A stretch of DNA of 64,000 nt from Bradyrhizobium diazoefficiens (GCF_018131185.1 NZ_JAFCJE010000003.1:620001-684000), one strand, 5' to 3'. Shown: positions 46,711 to 55,334, numbered from the stretch's first letter. Program-made: numbers and translations. The notes: generated from the letters alone by a model not told the origin.

Positions 46711-47922
46711 TCAATTCGCAGAAGATTCCCGCTTCCGTTCCGTGAACGGCGACAGCACCACGGTGGCGACCATGAAGATCACGGACGCGCCGAACACCCA
46801 GTGCGGCGCGTTCTGGTCCATGATCCAGCCGAACAGCAGCGGTGAGACGATGCCGCCGAGATTGAAGCCGGTAGAGACGATGCCGAAGGCGCGGCCGGCT
46901 GCGCCCGCGGGCGCGGCGTTGCGCACCAGCATGTCGCGCGAGGGTGCAATCACGCCGGAGAGGAAGCCTGCGAGCGTCATCGCGGCAGTCAGCGCCCAAC
47001 CCGGCAGCGTCGCGAGCGCGATCAACAGCACGATTCCCGCGTTCGCGGCAAAGCAGGCCGCGGCGACATAACCGTGGCGTTCGGTGTGATCGGCGAGGAA
47101 GCCGCCTGCCAGCACGCCGGCCGCGCTGGCGCCGAGGAATGCGGTCAGCATGACGTTGGCTGCCGAGTAGGACGTCCCATAGCCGCTCATCAGCGCGACG
47201 ACGCCGAAATTGTTGATGCCCGCGACCGACAGGCTGAGCAGCATGAACAGCGCCGTCAGCACGATCAGCGCCGGGGTGATGACGGCCTGCTTCGGCGCGT
47301 TCTCCGCGCCCGGCTTCTTCTTGCTGGCCCCGGCGTCGGGAATGTTCATGACGAGCAGCAGCAGCGCCACCAGAATGCCGATCGCACCGGATGCGATCAG
47401 CGCGCCGACGCCGCCGGACAAGGTGACGAGCGCGGCCACGATCGCCGGCGCCACTGCTCCGCCGAGAAAACCGGCAAAGGTGTGGATCGAGAACGCGCGG
47501 CCCATCCGCGCCTCGTCCATGTGCTCGGCCAGGATCGCGTAATCGGCGGGATGATAGACGCTGTTGGCGAGGCCCAGCAGCACGGCGCAGGCGATCAGCG
47601 AGGCGTAGCTGAGGTGCAGGCCGAGCAGGATCAGCGCGAAGCCGCCGAGCGTGAGCCCCGCCAGCAGAATCTTGCGCGCGCCGAAATGGTCGACGAGATA
47701 GCCGGTCGGCGCCTGGGTCAGTCCCGACACCACCGCGAACACGGTGAGCGCGAAGCCGAGCTCGATATAGCCGACGCCGAGCTGGCCCTTGAGGAACGGG
47801 AACAGCATTGGCAGCACCAGCAGATGGAAATGGCTGACCCAATGCGCGATCGAGATTCCCGTCAGCGTGCGCAGCGCGCTGTCCGCCTTGCCTTGCTGCG
47901 GTGCGGCGAGAACGTCGACCAT
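46711..47922 (-). CDS. MFS transporter, fosmidomycin-resistance-like
   Basis: The 403-residue carrier has twelve predicted helices. Helix 1 reads ISIAHWVSHFHLLVLPMLFPFL, and GYLVDHFGARKILLAG is the MFS loop 2-3 motif. LANSVYHPADYAILAEHM resembles the fosmidomycin-resistance (Fsr) group. It probably exports a small drug-like or metabolic compound. It is oriented like the genes for the small acidic protein and persulfide dioxygenase upstream, but a hairpin at 48068 separates them. Confidence 0.85.
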   Translation of the reverse strand: MVDVLAAPQQGKADSALRTLTGISIAHWVSHFHLLVLPMLFPFLKGQLGVGYIELGFALTVFAVVSGLTQAPTGYLVDHFGARKILLAGLTLGGFALILLGLHLSYASLIACAVLLGLANSVYHPADYAILAEHMDEARMGRAFSIHTFAGFLGGAVAPAIVAALVTLSGGVGALIASGAIGILVALLLLVMNIPDAGASKKKPGAENAPKQAVITPALIVLTALFMLLSLSVAGINNFGVVALMSGYGTSYSAANVMLTAFLGASAAGVLAGGFLADHTERHGYVAAACFAANAGIVLLIALATLPGWALTAAMTLAGFLSGVIAPSRDMLVRNAAPAGAAGRAFGIVSTGFNLGGIVSPLLFGWIMDQNAPHWVFGASVIFMVATVVLSPFTERKRESSAN

Positions 47923-48067
47923 TGCAGTTCCGTTTTCACTCCCTGGAGCGGCGGAAACTATCGGGGAGAGCGGTTATTTGTCCATGAACGCAGGCGCATG
48001 GCAGGTAGCGCGGGGGTAGACACTGCAATCGTGAGACTTGCTCCCTGGCCCAGCGAGCCCCATTGCG

Positions 48068-48091
48068 CTCCGTCCCCCACAAGGGGAGGAG
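48068..48091. terminator. Hairpin between the small acidic gene and the MFS gene
   Basis: CTCC-g-TCCCC and GGGGA-GGAG pair around CACAA, a nine-base-pair stem with one bulge. It follows the stop of the minus-strand small gene and probably ends its transcript. Confidence 0.4.
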
Positions 48092-48127
48092 GGAACGCAC
48101 CGTTCGTAAAGCGCGAGCTTCACCCCC

Positions 48128-48298
48128 TCACAACGGCTCGTCATCCGGGCCATAGCGGTCGCGCTTGGGCGTTGCCATGTCGCCGTCCTCGTAATCATCG
48201 TCGTCGTCGCGAGGCGGAGACGGCTTCTTCGCCTTGTCGTCCGTCGCCTGATTCTCGGCGATTTTGGGCGCCGCGCCCGGCTTGCCTATCTTGGCCAT
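48128..48298 (-). CDS. Small acidic hypothetical protein (56 aa)
   Basis: MAKIGKPGAAPKIAE opens a 56-residue protein with a Lys-rich first half, a run of five Asp at 31-35 (PPRDDDDDYEDGDM) and a basic/acidic tail ending DDEPL. ATG 48298 is preceded by CGGGAG at good spacing, and the composition is not that of a shadow frame. It has no Cys, signal peptide or hydrophobic segment, so it is probably disordered and cytoplasmic. It lies 85 bases after the persulfide dioxygenase gene start-to-stop run on the same strand. No function is recognised. Confidence 0.6.
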   Translation of the reverse strand: MAKIGKPGAAPKIAENQATDDKAKKPSPPRDDDDDYEDGDMATPKRDRYGPDDEPL

Positions 48299-48383
48299 GG
48301 GACTCCCGGATGGTGATGCTCATCCGTCCTAGCCTGAATATATGGGCCCTTCCTGATCTATCTCAAGAACGGCGACGAGGCCG

Positions 48384-49421
48384 TCAATGCACCAGCGGCC
48401 CGCCTGCCTTCTTCCAGGCGTCGATGCCGCCGGCGATGTGCGCCGTGTTGGAGAGGCCGGCCTCCTTGGCGGCGGTCACCGCCATCGCCGAGCGCTCGCC
48501 GAAGGCGCAGAAGAACACGACGCGGCGGCCGGTGGCCGCGGCGACCTCGCGCAACATGCCGCCGGGCTTGAGGCTCTCCTCGACTGACGGATAGGGCGTA
48601 TGCAGCGCGCCTTCGAGCATGCCGTGCTTGAGACGCTCGTTGCTCTCGCGCAGATCGACCAGCAGGATGTCGGGCCGGCCGAGGCTGCGGATCGCTTCCG
48701 CCGCGCTGAGCGCGCGGCCCTCTTTCTCCAGCTCCTCCTGATGCAGGCCGACATGCATATTGGCGGGCACCGCGACGTCCATCATCTTGGGATTGGGCAG
48801 CTTCAGGTTCGCCATCAGCTCGATATATTCGTCGACCGAGCGCACCTGAAGCCGCGGATTGTAGCGTCTCTCCTCGCCGATGGTGGAGACGGTGTCGCCC
48901 TTGTAGTCGTGGGCCGGGAATACCATCGTCTCGTCCGGCAACTTCAGCAGCCGATTGAAGATCGAATCATATTGTGCGCGCGAAGAGCCGTTCTGGAAAT
49001 CGGTCCGGCCGGTGCCACGGATCAGCAACGTGTCGCCGGTGAAGACGCGATCGCCCATCAGATAGGAATAGGAATCATCGGTGTGGCCGGGCGTGTACAT
49101 CACGTCGAGCGACAGGCCCTCGATCGTCACCTTGTCGCCGTCGGCGACCCGCATTGCCACCACGTCGGCCTTGGTCTGATCGCCCATCACGGTCATGCAA
49201 TGGGTGCGGTCGCGCAGCTCACCGAGGCCGGTGACATGGTCGGCATGCAGATGGGTGTCGACCGCCTTGACCAGCTTGAGGTCGAGCTCGCGCAGCAATT
49301 GGCAGTAGCGGTCGACCTTCTCCAGCACCGGATCGAGAATCAGCGCCTCACCGCCGGGGCGGCTGGCAAGAACGTAGCTATAGGTGCCCGAAACGCTGTC
49401 GAAGAGCTGGCGGAAGATCAT
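48384..49421 (-). CDS. Persulfide dioxygenase-rhodanese fusion (ETHE1-like MBL fold)
   Basis: The 345-residue chain begins with an ETHE1-type metallo-beta-lactamase domain: the metal motif HLHADH at 57-62, TPGHTDDSYSYL, FTGDTLLIRGTGRTDFQ and VFPAHDY. A C-terminal rhodanese domain has its active Cys at 305 (FFCAFGERSA). ETHE1 oxidises glutathione persulfide to sulfite. The rhodanese half can make or accept persulfide, so the fusion channels sulfane sulfur. It lies close to the sox cluster on the same strand, which suggests handling of sulfur released during thiosulfate or sulfide oxidation. No clear ribosome site precedes the ATG. Confidence 0.9.
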   Translation of the reverse strand: MIFRQLFDSVSGTYSYVLASRPGGEALILDPVLEKVDRYCQLLRELDLKLVKAVDTHLHADHVTGLGELRDRTHCMTVMGDQTKADVVAMRVADGDKVTIEGLSLDVMYTPGHTDDSYSYLMGDRVFTGDTLLIRGTGRTDFQNGSSRAQYDSIFNRLLKLPDETMVFPAHDYKGDTVSTIGEERRYNPRLQVRSVDEYIELMANLKLPNPKMMDVAVPANMHVGLHQEELEKEGRALSAAEAIRSLGRPDILLVDLRESNERLKHGMLEGALHTPYPSVEESLKPGGMLREVAAATGRRVVFFCAFGERSAMAVTAAKEAGLSNTAHIAGGIDAWKKAGGPLVH

Positions 49422-49560
49422 GGCAGGAAGTCCGGCAGTGGAACTGATTTCGAGGATTCTACTACGAAAGCGGTCTTGAAGAGAAGCAATTCACTACGGT
49501 GGCGGCAGGGTTTGGAAGATTTTTATTGCGGTGCGTGCACGAGGTGGTTGGCGGCATGCC

Positions 49561-49678
49561 GTCGTCCCGCACGCTGCCATCGCCCGCGAAAGCGGGCGCT
49601 CCAGTATTCCGGAGGCGGCGGAGGGATACGGAGGGGCCTCGGCGTACTGGATTCCCGCGTTCGCGGGGAATGACACCG
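49561..49678. repeat. Composite palindromic repeat, family C-like
   Basis: It has a left hairpin GCCCGCGAAAGCGGGC and a right hairpin TTCCCGCGTTCGCGGGGAA, linked by CCAGTATTCC/GTACTGGATT arms. It lies between the persulfide dioxygenase and DsrE-like genes. A 79-residue minus-strand open frame through it is rejected as a gene. Confidence 0.75.
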
Positions 49679-49713
49679 AGTGTGTCCCGGCGGCGTGACA
49701 CGTCGCCCGACCC

Positions 49714-50172
49714 CTAGGGCCGCACCAGCGTGTACCCATTCTCGCTGAGGAACAGGATTTGCCCGACGCCCACCTGCACCTGTGTTGCGGCCTGGATGAA
49801 CTCCGGCCGCTTGCCCGTCTCGCGCTCGACCGCATCCACCGTGTTGAGGCAGATGTCGAAACGCACACCTTGCGCGATCAAGCTTTCGACCTGCTTGCGA
49901 CGTTCGTTGCCAGACAGCAGCAAGTCGATGCCGGGACCGAACGCCACCACTTCGATCGCGATCTTGTCCGGATCATAAGCTTTCAGAAGATTGTTGGCGA
50001 CGCTCAGCACCAGCGCCTGCTTCCTGGCATCGCCGTCGGAGAGCTGGAGGACGACCTTGTGCTCGGCGAACGGCTTGTCCTGGAGCGGCACCTGTTGCGC
50101 CGCGGCCGGCAGGATCGCAGCGCAGGCGAGCAGCGCCAGCATGATCCCGGAGAATATCTGCGCCCGCCTCAT
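49714..50172 (-). CDS. DsrE-family protein, exported, in sox cluster
   Basis: The 152-residue protein has a signal peptide (MRRAQIFSGIMLALLACAAILPAAA) and a DsrE-like fold (KVVLQLSDGDARKQALVLSVANNLL, with GVRFDICLNT carrying the single mature-region Cys). DsrE proteins carry persulfide on such a cysteine. Its start overlaps the soxB stop (ATGA). A periplasmic DsrE co-encoded with soxB may take sulfane sulfur from SoxYZ, or regulate it; this is an inference. Confidence 0.83.
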   Translation of the reverse strand: MRRAQIFSGIMLALLACAAILPAAAQQVPLQDKPFAEHKVVLQLSDGDARKQALVLSVANNLLKAYDPDKIAIEVVAFGPGIDLLLSGNERRKQVESLIAQGVRFDICLNTVDAVERETGKRPEFIQAATQVQVGVGQILFLSENGYTLVRP

Positions 50173-51920
50173 CCTTGCCCCGCGATGCCCGGATTGCCCT
50201 CGACGCCCTTCAGCGTGACGCCGGCGCCGAGCCGCTCCTGAAACATCCGGCCCGAGCGCAGATATTTGCCGACGACGTCCCACACCGGCGCGCCTTGCTG
50301 GCTGTTGATCGAAGCCCAGCCTGCGACCTTGTAGCGGTGGCCGGCGCCGAGCGACTTGCCGCTGTTGAGCTTCAGTTCCGAAACGCGGCTGCCGATCGCG
50401 GCGGTCGGCGTGCAGGTGTAGCTGAGCCCGCCGGCGCGCACCATGTCGCCGCCCTGCTGGTAATAGGGATCGGGGTTGAAGAGATTGTCGCAGATGTCTT
50501 CCAGCACGTCCTTGATCTGGGCTCCCGTCATCTCCTGCACATAGGTCTCGGGATAGCTGATGGCGGTCTCCGCGAGCAGGTCCTCCATGGTCAGGGCCTG
50601 GCCCGACAGCGCGGAGACGCCCCAGCGGAATCCCGGTGACAACGCGATCTCGGTATCGAGCTCGCTGCGGAGCGCAGTGCAGATCAGCTCGTCGATCGGT
50701 CCGGAGAAATTGCCGCGCCGATACAGCAGGCGGTCGGGCGTTGCGATCTTCGCCGACCAGTCGGTCACATGCGGCTCGCGCAGCCGGCCGATCAACTCGG
50801 CCATTCCAGGGTCGGGCTTCAGCAGCTCGGAATAGACCGGCAGCAGATGATAACGGACGTCGCCGACCTTGCCCCTGTCGATCGCGAGATCGAGCACGGC
50901 AAGGAATTTTCCGTTGGAGCCGGCATTGGTGACCAGCGTGGTCCCGCCGGCGTTCTTCACCGGAATCGGCTGCGGCACGGCGTCGTGGGTATGGCCGCCG
51001 AGAATGACGTCGATGCCGGTGACGCGGCTTGCGAGCTTGAGATCGACATCCATGCCGTTGTGCGACAGCAGGATGACCGCATCGACCTTGTCGGTGCCGC
51101 GCAAGGCATCGACATGCTTCTGCAGTTCCTCCTCGCGGATGCCGAAGGTCCAGTCCGGCGTGAACCGCTTGGGATGCGCGATCGGCACGTACGGAAAGGC
51201 CTGGCCGATGATCGCGACCCGATGCCCGCCGATCTCCTTGATCAGCGAAGGCCTGAACACGCGCCCCGTGGCCTTGTCGAATGCGGGGGCATCGTTGAAT
51301 GCGGCTTCCTCGGTCAGGAAAACGTTCTGCGCCAGGAACTCGCCCTTGAAGTGCTCGATATTGTCGCGCAGCACCTGCTCGCCATAGGTGAATTCCCAAT
51401 GCCCGGTCATCGCTTCGATGCCCAGCAAATTGGCGACCTCGACCATGTCCCGGCCGCGCATGACATTGGCAAGCCCGGTGCCCTGCCAGGCATCGCCGCC
51501 GTCGAGGAGCATCGAACGTTTCTCGCCGACATCGCCGCGTAAGCGGTCGACCAGCGTCTTCAGATGGGCAAAACCACCGAGCTTGCCGAAGCGGCCTGCC
51601 GACTTTTCGAAATCGACGCAGGTGAAGGCATAGGCATCGGCGCTGTCGGAACGGATGCCGAAACGTTCGAGGAAGGCGCGGCCGACCAGATGCGGCGGCC
51701 GTCCGGCCATCTCGCCGATGCCGATGTTGATGCTGGGCTCGCGGAAATAGACCGGGTTGAGCTGCGCATGTGTGTCGGTGATGTGCAGGATTCGCGCGTT
51801 GCCGAACCGCTCGAGTTCGTAGATGCTCGCGGTGTCAGTGCCCCGCGCAAGCTGCGGCAGGCTGAGCGTGGCAGCGGCAAGGCCTGCAGACTTCAGAAAA
51901 TCGCGGCGGCGGATCGCCAT
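50169..51920 (-). CDS. soxB: Thiosulfohydrolase SoxB
   Basis: From ATG 51920 the protein has 583 residues with a Tat signal (MAIRRRDFLKSAG). The manganese-binding 5'-nucleotidase-like motifs are present: ITDTHAQLNP (Asp49, His51), LDGGDAWQGTG (Asp143), TGHWEFTYGE and GGHTHDAVP. SoxB hydrolyses the sulfone from the SoxYZ S-sulfonate, releasing sulfate in the periplasm. GGAG lies eight bases before 51920; the frame start at 51944 lacks a ribosome site. It is followed by the DsrE-like gene with a four-base overlap. Confidence 0.95.
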   Translation of the reverse strand: MAIRRRDFLKSAGLAAATLSLPQLARGTDTASIYELERFGNARILHITDTHAQLNPVYFREPSINIGIGEMAGRPPHLVGRAFLERFGIRSDSADAYAFTCVDFEKSAGRFGKLGGFAHLKTLVDRLRGDVGEKRSMLLDGGDAWQGTGLANVMRGRDMVEVANLLGIEAMTGHWEFTYGEQVLRDNIEHFKGEFLAQNVFLTEEAAFNDAPAFDKATGRVFRPSLIKEIGGHRVAIIGQAFPYVPIAHPKRFTPDWTFGIREEELQKHVDALRGTDKVDAVILLSHNGMDVDLKLASRVTGIDVILGGHTHDAVPQPIPVKNAGGTTLVTNAGSNGKFLAVLDLAIDRGKVGDVRYHLLPVYSELLKPDPGMAELIGRLREPHVTDWSAKIATPDRLLYRRGNFSGPIDELICTALRSELDTEIALSPGFRWGVSALSGQALTMEDLLAETAISYPETYVQEMTGAQIKDVLEDICDNLFNPDPYYQQGGDMVRAGGLSYTCTPTAAIGSRVSELKLNSGKSLGAGHRYKVAGWASINSQQGAPVWDVVGKYLRSGRMFQERLGAGVTLKGVEGNPGIAGQG

Positions 51921-51977
51921 TCCAAATTCTCCGCGCCCTCTCATGATCGCAAAAACTAGTTCACCCCGGGGGGCAGT

Positions 51978-52283
51978 CTAGCGGATTTCCATCGCCTTCC
52001 AGGCTTCTTTTTCCGACGTCGCCTGGAAGATCGACGCCTTCGCCAGTGCCTCGGCCTCCTTGGCTGCGGCGGTGGCGCGGTCGAAATCGCCGCCATCCGC
52101 CGCTTTCTTCGCCGTTGCCAGCGTGGAGACGGTGGTCGTCCATTGGTGACGCAGGCTGGCCGCCTCCTTGGCTGCGGCTTCCGCGGCGGCATAGGCCGCC
52201 TTGTAGTCCGCTTCGGTGGCCGCGCGCGCCGTCGGCGCGAAGCCGAGGGCGAGCAGCATGGCCAAGGCAAGTGTCCGCTTCAT
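51978..52283 (-). CDS. SoxK-like SoxXA-binding protein
   Basis: The 101-residue protein has a signal peptide (MKRTLALAMLLALGFAPTARA). The mature part is Ala-rich and helical, with the pattern AYAAAEAAAKEAASLRHQW, then KAADGGDFDRA and a closing EKEAWKAMEIR. Size and pattern resemble the SoxXA-binding protein SoxK encoded beside soxA. SoxK forms a complex with SoxXA and enhances turnover. It overlaps soxA by four bases and precedes soxB by 57 bases. The assignment is from pattern memory and position. Confidence 0.65.
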   Translation of the reverse strand: MKRTLALAMLLALGFAPTARAATEADYKAAYAAAEAAAKEAASLRHQWTTTVSTLATAKKAADGGDFDRATAAAKEAEALAKASIFQATSEKEAWKAMEIR

Positions 52284-53143
52284 GGCCGCGCTCCCGGGCC
52301 CGATATCGGCAGGCCATTGGCAACGTAGGACAGGAAATATTCAACGTCGCGATACTCGTCCGCCTGCGGCTCCAGCGGAACCGCGCGGGTCTGGCTGTTG
52401 CACGTGACGAAGCGGCGGCTGGTCGTGCCCATGCCGCTCCATTCGGAGCGGTAGATCGGCATCGCGTTGACGATGCCCAGCGCCGGCGCCAGAGTTTCGG
52501 CGCGGATGCGCTCGCCCGGGCTCTGCACATGACAGCCCGCGCAGGAGAAGTTCATCTGGCCGCGCCGCGTGTAGAAATAGCGCTTGCCGTTTTCGAACGC
52601 CGCGAGTGCGCGCGGATCGTCGGGAATCTTGATGTCCATCAGCTTGCCGCGCGAGGTGAAGGCCATGTAGGCGGTGAGCGAGGCCATCTCGTCCTTGACG
52701 TAGGAATAGGGCGCCTCGCCATTGGCCTCGCGGCAGCGGTTGAGCGCGAGCTCCAGCGTGACGACCTTGCCTTCCTTCTCGTCGAAATAGGGATAGTTCT
52801 GCCGGATGCCGATGCCGCCGTTCGGGAAGCAGTCGGCGTAAGTCTTGCCGTTCTTGAACGGGGTCGAAAACATCTCCTTGCCGGCCTCGAGCGCGAACTC
52901 GTAGGGCGGGAATTCTTCCTTCTCCTGCCATTGCCGCTTCATGTCCTCATTCATGGAATAGGGACCGTTGACGAAATCCTCGTGCTTCACGTTCGGAAAC
53001 TTCTGGAAGAAGAAGTTCTGGAATGCCTTGGCGTCGGCGACAGGATCGACCTTGTCTGCTGCGACGACGTGCGCAGAGGTGAGGGCGAATACGACGAGTG
53101 CGGCGCTCACCGCGCCCAGCAGGAGGGAGAGGCGGGCCTTCAT
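52280..53143 (-). CDS. soxA: SoxA, c-type cytochrome of SoxXA (mono-haem form)
   Basis: The 287-residue product has a signal peptide, then two cytochrome-like domains. Only the second has a haem motif, CAGCH at 201-205. The first keeps Cys105 and Cys137, which may form a disulfide in place of the lost haem. Cys248 (RRFVTCNSQTR) matches the ligand/active cysteine that carries the persulfide. SoxXA oxidatively joins thiosulfate to the SoxY cysteine. The start overlaps the soxZ stop by one base (TGATG), and the frame upstream of 53143 belongs to soxZ in another phase. Confidence 0.93.
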   Translation of the reverse strand: MKARLSLLLGAVSAALVVFALTSAHVVAADKVDPVADAKAFQNFFFQKFPNVKHEDFVNGPYSMNEDMKRQWQEKEEFPPYEFALEAGKEMFSTPFKNGKTYADCFPNGGIGIRQNYPYFDEKEGKVVTLELALNRCREANGEAPYSYVKDEMASLTAYMAFTSRGKLMDIKIPDDPRALAAFENGKRYFYTRRGQMNFSCAGCHVQSPGERIRAETLAPALGIVNAMPIYRSEWSGMGTTSRRFVTCNSQTRAVPLEPQADEYRDVEYFLSYVANGLPISGPGARP

Positions 53144-53454
53144 CACGCGATCTTCGCGGTGGTCGTATCCGACGCACCCTTGTTGTCGGTCCAGGAGATC
53201 TTGAGCTCGTCGCCCTTCCTGGCTCCCTTGAAGCTGAACTTGACGTAGGGGTCCTTGGAAACCGCGGTGCCCCAATCGGCGACGAAGACGTCCTTGCCGT
53301 TACATTCGAATTTTAGCTGCTGGATGTAGTGCGCCGGGATCAGCTCGCCGCTGGGATTTTTGACCAGGCCGGTGTCCATCGGGTGCTGGATCAGCGCCTG
53401 CACCTCGGTGATGTCGCCATTGGATGTTGCGCGTACGCGAATGCTTGATGCCAT
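53143..53454 (-). CDS. soxZ: SoxZ, carrier partner of SoxY
   Basis: The 103-residue immunoglobulin-like protein begins MASSIRVRATSNGDITEVQA, with HPMDTGLVKNPSGELIPAHYIQ typical of SoxZ, and has no Cys needed for the carrier. It lacks a signal peptide, as is usual: SoxZ is exported together with SoxY. It is 12 bases after soxY and overlaps soxA. Confidence 0.95.
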   Translation of the reverse strand: MASSIRVRATSNGDITEVQALIQHPMDTGLVKNPSGELIPAHYIQQLKFECNGKDVFVADWGTAVSKDPYVKFSFKGARKGDELKISWTDNKGASDTTTAKIA

Positions 53455-53466
53455 CGACCGATCCTC

Positions 53467-53952
53467 CTAGCCGCCGCAGCCGCCGACGGTGACCTTCACG
53501 TCCTTGGTCGCGCTGTAGAGCTTGCCGTCGGCTTCGACGATCGCGACCAGTTTGGTGGACTTGGCCATCTTCAGCCGGTTGGCGACAGCAGGAATGGTGC
53601 CGTCGGCGATCCTGTAGGACGCTGCGAGCGCGAACGGGTTCTCGGCCACGAGGAACGAGATCGAGGTCACCTTGTCGAGCGTCGTCGTCACCGAGACCGG
53701 GACCACGCCGCCATTCTCGGCAATCTCCGGGGCATCCAGCTTGACCTTGTCGGAGGGCTCGGCGGTCCTGCCATAGAGCGCCTTGATCGCGTCCGCCTCG
53801 CTCTTCTGCTTGAAAGCCTCTTCCGGATATTTGTCGTTGGCTGCGGCATGCGCAGCTGCGAACGGCAAATTGCCAAGGCCGATCAGCGCGACCGAGGCCG
53901 CGCCCTGAAGGATCAGGCGCCTTGTCGCAAGCTTGCCGGTGGTCGTGGTCAT
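53467..53952 (-). CDS. soxY: SoxY, sulfur carrier with C-terminal GGCGG
   Basis: The 161-residue protein has a Tat-type signal (ATRRLILQGAASVAL) and ends VTVGGCGG; Cys159 in the flexible GGCGG tail carries the thiosulfate-derived sulfur. Arginine-pair export with SoxZ is known for the family. AGGAG lies before ATG 53952; the longer frame to 54000 is in the soxX-soxY gap. Confidence 0.95.
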   Translation of the reverse strand: MTTTTGKLATRRLILQGAASVALIGLGNLPFAAAHAAANDKYPEEAFKQKSEADAIKALYGRTAEPSDKVKLDAPEIAENGGVVPVSVTTTLDKVTSISFLVAENPFALAASYRIADGTIPAVANRLKMAKSTKLVAIVEADGKLYSATKDVKVTVGGCGG

Positions 53953-53977
53953 CTGAGGTCTCCTGGCGTGCCGGCCG

Positions 53978-54313
53978 TTACAGCGTCTGCAGGAAATCAA
54001 CGATCGCGCTGATCTCCTGCTCAGTCAAAATCCGGTTCCGGCCGAACGGCGGCATCATGGTCTGCGGATTGCGCTTGGTCTCGTCGAAGATGATCGCGGT
54101 GAGCTCATTGCGATCGGGATATCTGGCCTTCATGTCCTTCAGCTCCGGCCCGATCGTTCCCGGCAGATCGCCGCCCTTGATGACGTGGCAGGTCAGGCAA
54201 TTGCCCTTGCTGCGGTCGAAAGCAAGCTTTTGGCCGTCGGCGACGGCGGATTGCGCCCGCGCCGGGCTGGCGAGGCCGGCGGCAATGGCCAGCAGGAGGA
54301 GCAGGACGGGCAT
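53978..54313 (-). CDS. soxX: SoxX, c-type cytochrome of SoxXA
   Basis: The protein has one haem motif (CLTCH) and an axial Met in TMMPPFG, with a signal helix MPVLLLLLAIAAGLASPARA directly before. Together with SoxA it forms the haem protein that conjugates thiosulfate to SoxY. The start is uncertain: ATG 54313 gives the cleanest signal peptide but no ribosome site, and ATG 54403 is an alternative with a weak AGG. It is the first gene of the sox unit, followed by soxY after 25 bases. Confidence 0.88.
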   Translation of the reverse strand: MPVLLLLLAIAAGLASPARAQSAVADGQKLAFDRSKGNCLTCHVIKGGDLPGTIGPELKDMKARYPDRNELTAIIFDETKRNPQTMMPPFGRNRILTEQEISAIVDFLQTL

Positions 54314-54591
54314 CCGGGACAAGGCGGTCAAGGCGTCATTCCGAGGCGTTGTGGCGATGGTCGCGATCGCGGAAATAGGAGCGTTCCAAAGCACAAAGGG
54401 CATCACCTGACAATCGAGACTATGCAGGCGGCAAAATGGAGCTAATATCTTCCGCATTGCAACTAAACAGATTATTTGTGCGGCGGATTCGGCCGAAACT
54501 GTAAGGGCCATGGGCCTGGGCCGGCTGTTTCCGAGGTGTTTGGGCGCTCATCCGTTTTCATCGTGTTCTCGTTTTTTCAAGGGGACCTCAC
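54314..54591. other. Divergent region between soxX and the DUF938 gene
   Basis: The 278-base gap must contain both promoters. The most AT-rich part is about 54440-54490. No convincing operator palindrome or repeat element was seen. The soxX start region may extend into it. Confidence 0.4.
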
Positions 54592-55263
54592 TTGGCTGAA
54601 TATGTCGTCGAATTTGGCAGGGACGGCGGTCGGGTCGAGCCGGACGGGCGGCTCGACGCACCCGCGTTTCATCGTAATCACGCGCCGATCTGGGCGGCGC
54701 TGGAAAAGCACCTCGCTGGCCTGACCGGCAACGTGGTCGAGCTCGGCAGCGGAACCGGCCAGCACGTGGTCCATTTCGCTCGCCACACGCCTGGCCTGAT
54801 CTGGTGGCCGAGCGACCTCAATCAGCGTCACCTCAGGAGCATCGAGGCCTGGCGCGTGCATGCGGGCCTGTCCAACGTCCGCTCGCCCCTGCGCATCGAC
54901 CTCACCGACCCCGACTGGTGTCCGGAGATGAAGAACGGGCAGGTGCCGACGAGTCTTGCGGCCGTGTTCTGCGCCAATGTCATTCACATCGCGCCCTGGG
55001 CCGTGGCGGAAGGCCTGTTCGCCGGCGCGGGCCGCTATCTGCGGGCCGACGGCAAGTTGTTCCTCTACGGTCCCTTCAAGCGCGACGGCAAGCACACCGC
55101 GCTCAGCAATGCGGTGTTCGACACCTCCTTGCGTGAAGGCAATCCCGAATGGGGGGTACGCGAAATCGGCGACGTGGAGACACTTGCGCGCGGCGCGGGT
55201 CTTCGCCTCGTCGGTTCCGTCGACATGCCCGCGAACAATCTGACGCTGGTGTTTTCGCGGTAG
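54592..55263 (+). CDS. DUF938-family SAM-dependent methyltransferase
   Basis: The 223-residue protein has a class I methyltransferase core: VVELGSGTGQHVVHFAR (SAM motif I), WWPSDLNQRH (motif II) and VFCANVIHIAPW (motif IV region). DUF938 proteins are predicted methyltransferases of unknown substrate. TTG 54592 follows AAGGGGA by six bases, giving the family's usual short N-terminus. It is divergent from soxX and converges on the S9 peptidase, with a strong hairpin between. Confidence 0.87.
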   Translation: MAEYVVEFGRDGGRVEPDGRLDAPAFHRNHAPIWAALEKHLAGLTGNVVELGSGTGQHVVHFARHTPGLIWWPSDLNQRHLRSIEAWRVHAGLSNVRSPLRIDLTDPDWCPEMKNGQVPTSLAAVFCANVIHIAPWAVAEGLFAGAGRYLRADGKLFLYGPFKRDGKHTALSNAVFDTSLREGNPEWGVREIGDVETLARGAGLRLVGSVDMPANNLTLVFSR

Positions 55264-55314
55264 CTGACGCTGCCGATTTGAGTCGGGATGCACGACTGCG
55301 CAGTCGGTGTGCTC

Positions 55315-55334
55315 CCTCCCCCGCGAGGGGGAGG
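55315..55334. terminator. Hairpin CCTCCCCC-GCGA-GGGGGAGG between convergent genes
   Basis: It is a perfect 8-bp GC stem with a GNRA-type loop, 50 bases after the methyltransferase stop and before the peptidase 3' end. No T-run is present. It is probably a bidirectional terminator or repeat. Confidence 0.5.

Noticed and set aside
49462..49701. Possible 79-residue gene on the minus strand
   Set aside because: It lies wholly within a palindromic repeat element, where both strands are open by chance.
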